A DNA stretch of 64,000 bases. It comes from Camellia lanceoleosa (Eukaryota > Streptophyta > Magnoliopsida > Ericales > Theaceae). Location of the stretch: the NCBI GenBank assembly GCA_025200525.1, contig CM045762.1, positions 106,914,682 to 106,978,681 on the forward strand. Reading direction: 5' to 3'. Shown here one piece after another: positions 11,469 to 20,959 of the stretch. The notes below the pieces were generated by a model. It ran no database searches. It saw only the letters and a program-made list of their open reading frames with translations, and was not told the origin of the DNA. Within the stretch, counting starts at the first letter, position 1; each line of letters begins with the position of its first letter. The translations under genes and the position numbers were made by a program.

Positions 11469-12190
11469 TGAGAGGGAAAATAATGATTTGGTACCGTGCC
11501 GGACAGATTTGGTCGGACAATGTTACGCCGGACAAGATTTTGGATCGGCCGAGGAGATTTAGTCTCCGCCGGATAAAAGGTGCTCTGGTAAGGCAATGCT
11601 CGGTTAAGCCAGCGCGTGCAGTTTAACGCAGCAGCGATCAAGGCGCTGGTAATTGAAACCGTCATCAAGAAGAAGGCCAACCAGTCAAGTTGAATGACCG
11701 GCGTCCGAATGCAAATAGAGATATTCGTTGTTCGGCGAGAAGGGCGACCATGAGTCGCGAGGTGTCCCAGTTCTCCTTGGGCCTAGCCAAGAAAGTGCTT
11801 GACATGAAGCTCTACCGGTGAAGATAGAGCGTTTCTACCGCCGAGCTCCAGATGGGAAGGCTGGCAGTTCAGATTAGGTGATGTTCAGCAAGGTTTTCGC
11901 TGACAGATGGGATAGCAGAGCCACGCGTCAGGAGATGACTGGGAGTGGATATTGGGCGCAGAGGGTATAAAGGCATGTCTGCGCCCCCCATACACAGGGG
12001 AACACTTTGTAAGGAATTTCTTACACTCAAACACTCTCCTCTTTCTCTCTCTCTCTATCCTAGGTGTGTGCTAACTTGATCGTCGGAGGGTTTCCACCAC
12101 ACACACGGGTAGCTCACCGCCAGAGTGTGATCGGACACCGAGGAGCTTGAAGAAAGGAAGTGGTTGGTTCGGAATTTTTCCTCCCGCATA
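11469..12190 (+). repeat. 5' LTR of the gag-only element
   Basis: 722 bp, colinear with the 3' LTR at 16630-17390 but with several short indels (for example GGGCAGGTATC, present at 16707, is missing). It ends CTCCCGCATA against CTCCCCGTACA in the 3' copy. The following bases (ATTGGCGGAAG) should be the primer-binding site, but I could not match them to a tRNA. Confidence 0.85.
11954..11986 (+). promoter_or_regulatory. LTR core promoter: TATA box inside a perfect inverted repeat
   Basis: GGGCGCAGA at 11954-11962 and TCTGCGCCC at 11978-11986 are perfect reverse complements and bracket GGTATAAAGG (TATAAA at 11966-11971). A pyrimidine- and A-rich stretch downstream (TTACACTCAAACACTCTCC) looks like a plant transcript leader. 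Confidence 0.7.
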
Positions 12191-12192
12191 AT

Positions 12193-13550
12193 TGGCGGAA
12201 GTTTGACAGATAAAACCTTGTCTTCCAAGTTCATCGATCACGACTATGGCGTAACAACGACGAGTTCCCATTGCGTGCGACGCGCGAGCCACCCCAGAAG
12301 GAGAAGGACACCCTACCGTCCCTCCGATGGCGGACTTGGAGACCGCCTCGGAGGGGAAGCTGAGGATAAGCGCGGAAGAAGTCATGGTCGTCATGAGTCC
12401 AGCGGTCAGACGTCATCGGCGGAGAGAGTCACCTCGGGCGACCTGCCTCGAACACAAGTTGAGGACCAAGACGCCGTCATCCGGCGAATGGCTGCAGAGA
12501 TGGAGGAGCTTAAGCGGCATGTCAAAGGGAAGGGTGTAGCTGGAGTGGGTGACCACGGTGGCGCACCCCATCCCTGCTCACCAAATGAGTCGAGGCATAC
12601 TCCGGCCATTTCTACTACCAGAAGCTACGGAGATGGTGATTCCGATGGCTACAGAGAAGTCCAACAAGACAAGACGTCTGAGCCCTCACGTCCCGAGGAC
12701 GCCGAGGTACTCACTCCGATGCAGGATTTATGCGCTTGTTTGAAGAGCAGGCTCGGGCCGGAGGAGGCTCAGAGGGTGCCGGCGTTTCAGCGGCTATCCT
12801 ATGGAGTCCACACCAGCGAGGAGGTCGGAATGCCTCCACCCCGCCAAGCGGCGCCATTCCTTCTAGGTACAGATTTAGCCAGGCTGAGCGCTACTCCTTT
12901 TTCCTTGGAGATAGAAATGCCGGCTTCCATGAAGCTTCCACGACCAAAGTTCACCCTTCGGACGGAAAAGGACCCGTGACGCATGTAAGTCATTTCCGAT
13001 GTGTTATGGCGGACATAGGCGGAATAATGCTCTTATGTGCTGGTCTTTCCGTCAAGTTTGGGCGAAGTTGGGTTTGAAATGGTTCGGAGGTCACGGAGGA
13101 GTATAATAAGGTGTTAAGCTGGCAAAGCCTTTGTGGCGCTCAGGACGTTACCAACACCAAAACACCAAAGGAGGTCGACCACCTTCTCTGTCAAGATGGA
13201 GAAGCGAAGCGTTGAAGGCGTACAACTCGTGTCTTGGAAACCTTCAATGAGATCCTAGATTGCCGGTCAACTGCAATCACCCAATATAAGCGCGGTCTCC
13301 GGTGGGACATAGGAGGGACTACTTACAATGAGTCGACAGACATCCATGTGGCACCTAATGCAGCGCATCAATGAGCACATCCGAGTAGAGGATGATGCGT
13401 CCACACCGCGGAGACAACCCGTGTAACGGACAAATGGGCGCTGGTTCTAAGGAAGGCAAACTATAGCAAGCAAGACAGGGGCATACCACTTGGAAGATTT
13501 GGATGGCAAGCGTGCACTCGCCATGGAATGCGGCCGTATGTAATTTTTTG
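12193..13550 (+). pseudogene. Degenerate gag-like region
   Basis: The longest frame runs to 12979 and is rich in Arg, Glu and Ser, with a predicted helical stretch IRRMAAEMEELKRHVKGKG. It ends with MKLPRPKFTLRTEKDP, resembling the start of a retrotransposon gag domain. Later, in shifted frames, MQRINEHIRVEDDA near 13.36 kb resembles the 'RAQKYINAEEAM' landmark near the end of Tat-lineage gag. Several frameshifts separate the segments, so no full protein is encoded. A Gag protein would form the cytoplasmic virus-like particle. There is no zinc knuckle or pol. The start codon is uncertain because the frame opens inside the LTR. Confidence 0.5.
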
Positions 13551-13726
13551 AGGAAGGGCTTGTTTCCCTTACACTTCTGAATGAAAATACTCTTTTTGTC
13601 AATGTAATAGAAGTGAATTACTTTTGCTGAAGAACTTTGTTGTGTCCGAAATAATATAGTGAATCAGGGGCCAACTCCAAGGTTCCGGCCGGGATGACTT
13701 ATTCCTTGGCCGAGCTGATCTTGTAC

Positions 13727-15440
13727 GCCAAGTAGGAAGTCGCGGAGCGGACCTAGCTCGCCTTCCTTGGAGTTCCTTGGCCGAGCTTCTTGTCCGCCAA
13801 GTAGGAAGTCGCGGAGCGGACCTAGCACGCCTTCCTTGGAGTTGCTTGGCCGAGCTTCTTGTCCGCCAAGTAGGAAGTCGCGGAGCGGACCTTGCTCGCC
13901 TTCCTTGGAGTTCCTTGGCCGAGCTTCTTGTCCGCCAAGAAGGAAGTCGCGGAGCGGACCTTGCTCGCCTTCCTTGGAGTTCCTTGGCCGAGCTGATCTT
14001 GTCCGCCACCTTGGCCGAGCTGATCTTGTACGCCGAGTAGGAAGTCGCGGAGCGGACCTAGCTCGCCTTCCTTGGAGTTCCTTGGCCGAGCTTCTTGTCC
14101 GCCAAGTAGGAAGTCGCGGAGCGGACCTTTCGCCTTCCTTGGAGTTCCTTGGCCGTGATCTTGTCCGCCACCTTGGCCGGTGATCTTGTCCGCCAAGTAG
14201 GAAGTCGCGGAGCGGACCTTGCTCCTTCCTTGGAGTTCCTTGGCCGAGCTTCTTGTCCGCCAAGAAGGAAGTCAACCTTGCTCGCCTTCCTTGGAGTTCC
14301 TTGGCCGAGCTGATCTTGTCCGCCACCTTGGCCGAGCTGATCTTGTACGCCGAGTAGGAAGTCGCGGAGCGGACCTAGCTCGCCTTCCTTGGAGTTCCTT
14401 GGCCGAGCTTCTTGTCCGCCAAGTAGGAAGTCGCGGAGCGGACCTTGCTCGCCTTCCTTGGAGTTCCTTGGCCGAGCTGATCTTGTCCGCCACCTTGGCC
14501 GAGCTGATCTTGTACGCCAAGTAGGAAGTCGCGGAGCGGACCTAGCTCGCCTTCCTTGGAGTACCTTGGCCGAGCGTCTTGTACGCCAAGAAGGAAGTTG
14601 CGGAGCGGACCTTGCTCGCCTTCCTTGGAGTTCCTTGGCCGAGCTTCTTGTCCGCCAAGTAGGAAGTCGCGGAGCGGACCTTGCTCGCCTTCCTTGGAGT
14701 TCCTTGGCCGAGCTTCTTACGCCAAGAAGGAAGTTGAGCGGACCTTGCTCGCCTTCCTTGGAGTTTCTTGGCCGAGCCGATCTTGTCCGCCAAGTAGGAA
14801 GTCGCGGACACTGCTCGCCTTCCTTGGAGTTCCTTGGCCGAGCTTGTCCGCCAAGTAGGAAGTCATGAGGCGGACCTTGCTCGCCTTCCTTGGAGTTCCT
14901 TGGCCGAGCTTTGTACGCCAAGAAGGAAGTTGGAGGCGGACCTTGCTCGCCTTCCTTGGAGTTCCTTGGCCGAGCTTCTTGTCCGCCAAGTAGGAAGTCG
15001 CGAGCGGACCTTGCTCGCCTTCCTTGGAGTTCCTTGGCCGAGCTTCTTACGCCAAGAAGGAAGTCGCGAGCGGACCTTGCTCGCCTTCCTTGGAGTTCCT
15101 TGACCGAGCTTCTTGTCCGCCAAGTAGGAAGTCATGAGCGGACCTTGCTCGCCTTCCTTGGAGTTCCTTGGCCGAGCTTCTACGCCAAGAAGGAAGTCTT
15201 GGGCGGACCTTGCTCGCCTTCCTTGGAGTTCCTTGGCCGAGCTTCTTGTCATCAAGTAGGAAGTCATGAGCGGACCTAGCTCGCCTTCCTTGGAGTTCCT
15301 TGGCCGAGCTTCTTGTCCGCCAAGTAGGAAGTCGCGGAGCGGACCTTGCTCGCCTTCCTTGGAGTTTCTTGGCCGAGCTGATCTTGTCCGCCGAGAAGGA
15401 AGTCGCGGAACGGACCTTGCTCGCCTTCTTTGGCCAAAGA
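13727..15440. repeat. 69-bp minisatellite, about 24 copies
   Basis: The consensus unit contains GCCAAGTAGGAAGTCGCGG, AGCGGACCTTGCTCGCC, TTCCTTGGAGTTCC and TTGGCCGAGCTTCTTGTCC, with truncated and variant copies (one variant adds CACCTTGGCCGAGCTGATC). The landmark CCTTCCTTGGA recurs about 23 times. Because 69 is a multiple of three, all six frames stay open over long runs; these are not genes. Confidence 0.9.
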
Positions 15441-16560
15441 AAGTGGATCAACTGCGAGGTTCCAGCCGAGATGACTTACCCCGGCTGAAGAGTTGATGCT
15501 TTGCTCAACTGCGCGTTTCCAGCCGAGATGCTTACTCCGGCTGAAGAGTTGATGCTTTGCTCAACTGCGCGTTTCCAGCCGAGATGATTTACTCCGGCTG
15601 AAGAGTTGATGTTTTGCTCAACTGCGCGATTCCAGCCGAGATGCTTACTCCGGCTGAGGAGTTGATGGTTAGCTCAACTAAGGAATTCCAGCCGAGATGA
15701 TTTGCTCCGGCTGAAGAGTTGATGGTTAGCTCAACTAAGGAATTCAAGCCGAGATGTTTTACTCCGGCAGAAGAGTTGATGGTTAGCTCAACTACGGAAT
15801 TCCAGCCGAGATGATTTACTCCGGCTGAAGAGTTGATGTTTTGCTCAACTGCGCGATTCCAGCCGAGATGCTTACTCCGGCTGAGGAGTTGATGGTTAGC
15901 TCAACTAAGGAATTCCAGCCGAGATGATTTGGTGAAGAGTTGATGGTTAGCTCAACTAAGGAATTCAAGCCGAGATGTTTTACTCCGGCAGAAGAGTTGA
16001 TGGTTAGCTCAACTACGGAATTCCAGCCGAGATGATTTGCTCCGGCTGAAGAGTTGATGGTTAGCTCAACTACGGAATTCCAGCCGAGATGATTTGCTCC
16101 GGCTGAAGAGTTGATGGTTAGCTCAACTAAGGAATTCCAGCCGAGATGATTTGCTCATTGAAGAGTTGATGGTTAGCTCAACTAAATTCAAGAGATGGTT
16201 TACTCCTTTGAAGAGTTGTTCGAGATGCTTACTCATTTGAAGAGTTGATGGTTTGCTCAACTTCGTGTTCCACCGAGATGGTTTACTCATTTGAAGAGTT
16301 GTTCCATCGAGATGCTTACTCATTTGAAGAGTTGATGGTTTGCTCAATCTGCTTCAAATGAGATGATTTACTCATTTGAAGAGTTGATGGTTTGCTCGAC
16401 TTCCACGTTCCAGCCGAGATGGTTTACTCCGGCTGAAGAGTTGTTCCAGCCGAGATGCTTACTCCGGCTGAAGAGTTGATGGTTTGCTCAACTGCGCGAT
16501 TCCAGCCGAGATGGTTTACTCCGGCTGAAGAATTGGTATTTGCTCAACTGTGAGGTTTCG
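15441..16560. repeat. 56-bp minisatellite, about 18-19 copies
   Basis: The unit contains GCTCAACTGCGCGATTCCAG, CCGAGATGCTTACTCCGGCT and GAAGAGTTGATGGTTT. Two subtypes alternate (GCGCGATTCC and AAGGAATTCC), and a diverged block at 16.16-16.39 kb has lost the CCGGCT motif. Confidence 0.9.
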
Positions 16561-16611
16561 GTGAATCTACCCCGGTTGACTGTAATGGTAATCCCGGTCA
16601 CGCTAGCACGG

Positions 16612-16629
16612 ACGGAATTAAGGGGCAAT
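16612..16629 (+). promoter_or_regulatory. Candidate polypurine tract
   Basis: A purine-rich run containing AATTAAGGGGCAAT lies immediately before the 3' LTR start. It is the expected site for plus-strand priming and is similar in form to AAAGAGGGGCAAC before the 3' LTR of the 25-kb element. Confidence 0.6.
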
Positions 16630-17390
16630 TGAGAGGGAAAATAATGATTTGGTACCGTGCCGGACAGATTTGGTCGGACAATGTTACGCCGGACAAGATT
16701 TTGGCCGGGCAGGTATCGGGCCGAGGAGATTTGGCCCTGCCGGATAAAAGGTGCTCTGGTAAGGCAATGCTCCTAAGACAAAGAGCAGATGTGCAAATGG
16801 TACCAGTCGAAACACAAATACCGCCAGGAAGCGTCATCAACCGAGGTACTGGCCTTTCGGCAAGAAGGCCAACCAGTCAAGTTGAATGACCGGCGTCCAG
16901 AATGGCACAATACCGAGATATTCGTTGCTTTCGGCGAAGGGCGACCACCGGTGAGTCTTTGCCGCCAAGTTCTCCTTGGGCCTAGCCAGTAAAGTGCTTG
17001 GACATGAAGCATTGTTCGGTGAATTCGAAGATAGATGGGAAGGCTGGCAGTTCAGATTAGGTGATGTTCAGCAAGGTTTTCGCTGACAGATGGGATAGCA
17101 GAGCCACGCGTCAGGAGATGACTGGGAGTGGATATTGGGCGCAGAGGGTATAAAGGCATGTCTGCGCCCCCCATACACAGGGGAACACTTTGTAAGGAAT
17201 TTCTTACACTCAAACACTCTCCTCTTTCTCTCTCTCTCTATCCTAGGTGTGTGCTAACTTGATCGTCGGAGGGGTTTTCCGGCCACACACCGCCGGGTAG
17301 CTCACCGCCGTTGTGCTTTCAGGTGATCGGACAGCTGAGGAGCTTGGAAGAAAGGAAGTGCGGGTTGCCGGAATTTTTCCTCCCCGTACA
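16630..17390 (+). repeat. 3' LTR of the gag-only element
   Basis: 761 bp, TG...CA, followed by ATTAG at 17391-17395. It carries the same TATA box and inverted-repeat arrangement as the 5' LTR. Confidence 0.85.
17137..17169 (+). promoter_or_regulatory. Same TATA/inverted-repeat promoter in the 3' LTR
   Basis: GGGCGCAGA at 17137-17145, TATAAA at 17149-17154 and TCTGCGCCC at 17161-17169, identical to the 5' LTR copy. Confidence 0.7.
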
Positions 17391-18035
17391 ATTAGAATGT
17401 GTGATTAAAAAATATATATATAATCACGCTAATTTAAAAATGTGATTAAAAAGTAGTAATGTATATATAATCACACTTTAATTAGAAGGTGTGATTAAAA
17501 AATATATAAATAATCACACTTTAATTATAATGTGTGATTAAAAAAAATATATATATAATCACACTAATTTAAAAAGTGTGATTAAAAAATATATAAATAA
17601 TCACACTTTAATTAGAATGTGTGATTAAAATATATATATATAATCACACTCATTTAAAAAGTGTGATTAAAAAGTAATAGTGTATATATAATTACACTTT
17701 AATTAGAAGGTGTGATTAAAAAATATATAAATAATCACATTTTAATTAGAATGTGTGATTAAAAAATATATATATAATCACACTTATTTAAAAAGTGTGA
17801 TTAAAAAGTAGTAGTGTATATATAATCACACTTTAATTAGAAGGTGTGATTAAAAATATACATATATAATCACACTTAATTGAAAAGTGACATAAAAAAT
17901 AAATATTATCACACTCAATCAAATTAAGTGTGATTAAAATATCAATCTAATTTTTTTTTATCACACTTCTAATAAAAGTGAGATATTTTTTTTCATCAAA
18001 GTGTGATCTTTAACTATTTTTTTAGTAGTTAAAAA
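17391..18035. repeat. GTGTGATT/AATCACAC palindrome array, right part
   Basis: Roughly a dozen alternating GTGTGATT and AATCACAC motifs are separated by TTTAATTAGAA- or AT-type spacers, fading near 17,990-18,035. It may be an amplified foldback or MITE-like element; no clear terminal repeat or target duplication could be fixed. Confidence 0.7.
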
Positions 18036-19112
18036 TGAGCTCAAAATAAGACTTTTTTTAGTTTATGACAAAGCTCGAGAATGCTTCTAAGTATGGCTAA
18101 AAGATTAAGCAAAATAAAAACCAAAAGAGGGTAAAGTGTGTTACCCTTGTAGCCAAAAGGGGGACAACAGCTTCTTGGTCCAAAAAAACAGTCCCTTAGC
18201 CTCTAAAAATAGCCTCCAAGATCCTTAGGTTGATGATGGAGGTGTTAGGCCAAGAGTTGGTGTGCAAAGGGGCAAGAACAATGGAGTTTGGAGCTTGGAG
18301 CTTGGAATGTAGAGATATGGAGGAAAGTGTATGGTTTTTGCCTTAGACAAATTTCTTGGAACCCTTGCAATGGAAGAGGAGCTCTTCTTTTATAGAGGAA
18401 CAAAGGTGCAAGCTTCTCTTAGAAGCTTGAGCAAAGGGGCCAAGCTTTTCTTAGAAGCTTGGAGCAAAAGGGCCATGCTTCTTGAGGAAGCTAGAGCAAA
18501 GGGGTCAAGCTTCCTCAAGAAGCTAAGAAAGGGTCAAGCTTCTCTTAGAAGCTTGGAGCAAAGGGGCCAATCTTCTTGGAGAAACTAGGCAAAGGGTTCA
18601 AGCTTCTTGGAGAAGCTAAAAAGGTTCAAGCTTGTTGGAGAAGCTAGAACAAAGGTTCAAAAGGTCCAAAGCTTCCTCAAGAAGCTAAAACCAAGGGTTC
18701 AAAAGGTTCAAGCTTCCTCAAGAAGCTAAAACCAAGGTTCAAAAGGTTCAAACCTCCCAAGAAAAGGTCTCGGCGAAAAAGTGGCCGATTGACCAAAATC
18801 ATGGGTCAATCGACCAAACACACGTCTTGACCGCCAACACCTTTGGCCGGTAGCAAGAAAACAGGGTTGGTGGCCTCAAGCCATGGTCGGTGAGGTGTGG
18901 GGATGGCCAATAAGCTATTTCCCACCCTCAGAAGCAAAACAACAAGTGTTTGGTGCAAAACCATACACAAAACAAACAAGTCAAGAGGTCTTGAGGCAAG
19001 GCGTGCGGCCGAAACCTCCGAGAACTCAAGACGAACACGAACATGGATGATCATCGAGTGTTCAAATGATGACGTCCAAGTCTTGAGGACGGTCAAAAAT
19101 GGGGTGTCTACA
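18036..19112 (-). mobile_element. 5' head of an Ogre-like LTR, minus orientation, truncated
   Basis: Read on the minus strand, the sequence starts at 19112 with TGTAGACACCCCATTTTTGA, the same start as the LTRs at 20960, 26181 and 46395. It then continues through family-like text to about 18036, where it stops at the GTGTGATT palindrome array near a TTATTTTGAGCTC motif that matches the TTATTTTGAGCCCC hairpin block of the other LTRs. It interrupts the integrase of the minus-strand Ty3/Gypsy element. The remainder of the LTR and any matching target duplication are missing. Confidence 0.65.
18400..18760. repeat. AAGCTT-rich short tandem repeats
   Basis: Units of about 30-45 bp contain AAGCTTC, CTTAGAAGCTTG or CCTCAAGAAGCTA with GGTTCAA. 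The AAGCTT palindromes pair with GAAGCTA/GAAGCTTG, so each unit could form a small hairpin. It lies within the truncated LTR. Confidence 0.7.
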
Positions 19113-20149
19113 GATGCCCATACAATGCCTCGAAGGGTGCCATTTTAATACTCGCTTGATAGCTGTTGTTATAAGCAAATTCAATCAAGGGTAGATGTTT
19201 TTCCCAAGATCCCTTAAAATCTAGCACACATGTCCTCCAAAATCTGGATAGTACACTTAGATTGTCCGTCAATTTGAGGATAATAAGTTGTACTGAAATT
19301 CAATTAAGTGCCCAATGCACTTTGAAGACTCTGCCACAGTCTAGTGGTAAAACGAGAGTCCCTATCAGACACTATACTCATCGGTACCCCATGAAGGCGA
19401 ACTATCTCACGAATATAAAGTTCGGCTAGAAATTCTATGGAATCCCGCATGCTCATGGCAAGGAAATGAGCCAACTTAGTAAGTCTATCTATTATTACCC
19501 AGATTGTATCATTACTTCTTTGAGTTCTAGGGAGACTAGAAACAAAGTCCACATTGACGTGTTCCCATTTCCATTAAGCTATAGAATGAGGCTTTAATAG
19601 TCCAGCCGGTCTTTGGTGTTCGGCTTTAACTTGTTGACAGATTAAACACTTGGCTACAAATAGGGCTATATCCTTTTTCATATCTCTCCAACAAAATTGA
19701 CGGCTCAGATCATGATATATCTTGGTACTCCCCGGATGTACCGTTAAACACGAGTGATGGAATTCTTTCAAAACTTCGTTCCTTATAGATTTAGGTACAA
19801 ATAGTCGGTCCAAGTAACGGACACTAGAATCCGCATAAATGTTTAAGCCCCGTTCTTCCTTCCTTTGGGAGATCTTCTCCTTAATCAAAACTACTTTCGG
19901 GTCACCCAGTTGCATTTCAATTACTCTAGCTACAAGGGTAGGTTGTGCAATAGTGGCGAAAAGAGTGGCCTGTTTCGACGATTCACCAAGTTGCAAAGAA
20001 AATTTGTTAGCATCCCCCATCATCTTCCATTCCCTCATCGCTAGACTCGCCAGAGAGCTCATGGATTTTCTACTTAAGGTATCTGCTATTACATTGGCCT
20101 TGCCAGGGTGGTAGTGTGTCTCAAAATCATAATCCTCCAGGAGTTCCAT
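19113..20149 (-). pseudogene. Integrase (zinc-binding and catalytic core) with end of RNase H
   Basis: The frame 19574-20149 begins with the end of RNase H (YHPGKANVIADTLSR), then a spacer, then the HHCC zinc-binding domain (HHSCLTVHPG and CLICQQVK). After a stop near 19574 the catalytic core continues ([20 protein letters not shown], then DRLTKLAHF and IVSDRDSRF). A frameshifted extension near 19.13-19.30 kb still shows the final Glu region and AYNNSYQASI. Integrase would join element DNA into the genome. The reading stops at about ALYGH where the minus-strand LTR head is inserted, so the C-terminal domain and any chromodomain are absent. Confidence 0.85.
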
Positions 20150-20959
20150 CTGTCACCGTTGGTGCAAATTCAAGTCCCTTTAGAAGAATAGGTATTTAAG
20201 GCTTTTGTGGTCAGAGAAAACTTCAAACTTTTCACCATGTAGATAATGCTCCAAAACTTCAAGGCAAAAACAATAGCGGCTAGTTCTAAATCATGCGTCG
20301 GCTAGTTCTTTTCATGAGTCTTCAATTGGCGCGAACTATACGCCACCACTTTACCCTCTTGCATTAGGACACATCCCAACCCTTCTCTAGAAGCATCACA
20401 ATATACGGTATAGCCCAAGCCTCGTTCTGGAATGATAAGAATTGGAGAAGTAGTCAATTTGAACTTTAGCACTTAGAAGGAATTTTCACAAGCTTCATTC
20501 CAAACAAACCTTACTCCCTTACGGTCAATCTAGTTAATGGAGATGATATGGAAGAAAAATTCTTTACAAATCGGCGATAGTAACCGGCTAAGCCCAGAAA
20601 GCTATGAGCTTCTGAAACATTCTTGGGCTGCTCCTAGTTCTGCACAGTTTCTATTTTTGAGGAATCCACCATAATTTCGTCTCCCAAGACTACGTGACCC
20701 AAGAAATTTACTTCAAAAAGCCAGAATTCACACTTTGCGTACAAACAGTGCTCCCTAAGAAGTTGTAAAATGACACGAAGATGTCCTTCATGCTCCTCCT
20801 CGGAAGGTGAATATATAAGAATATCATCCACAAAGACGACCACAAATTTGTCAAGAAACTCTTGAAAGACCCTGTTCATTAGATCCATGAATGTGGTTGG
20901 AGCATTTGTCAACCCAAAGGGCATAACTAAGAATTCGTAATGTCCATATCGGGTTCGGA
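20150..20959 (-). pseudogene. Reverse transcriptase second half and RNase H
   Basis: 20634-20924 encodes [20 protein letters not shown] followed by the catalytic VDDILIYS and the thumb-proximal LGHVV. Degenerate connection and RNase H sequence (GLAGYYRRF-like) follows toward 20150, with stops. The segment begins at 20959 with [11 protein letters not shown], directly continuing the RT half that ends at 25229 across the solo LTR. The polymerase active-site VDD is intact, but the gene is split and stop-containing. Confidence 0.85.

Larger units (their letters stand above)
11469..17390 (+). mobile_element. Non-autonomous gag-only LTR retrotransposon with internal minisatellites
   Basis: Two LTRs (11469-12190 and 16630-17390) start TGAGAGGGAAAATAATG, and the complete one ends GTACA. 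The element is flanked by the 5-bp duplication ATTAG at 11464-11468 and 17391-17395. The interior holds a decayed gag-like region, a 69-bp minisatellite, a 56-bp minisatellite and a purine-rich tract before the 3' LTR. No protease, RT or integrase is present, so it would depend on an autonomous partner. Minisatellites just before the 3' LTR are typical of the Tat branch of plant Ty3/Gypsy elements; that assignment is inference. Confidence 0.85.

Noticed and set aside
13599..15496. Many overlapping open frames of 60-287 codons on both strands
   Set aside because: All lie in the 69-bp tandem repeat, whose length is a multiple of three; the translations are the same peptides repeated.
15441..16560. 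Regular direct repeats considered as a CRISPR-like array
   Set aside because: The units are contiguous without unique spacers, in a plant retrotransposon; it is a minisatellite.
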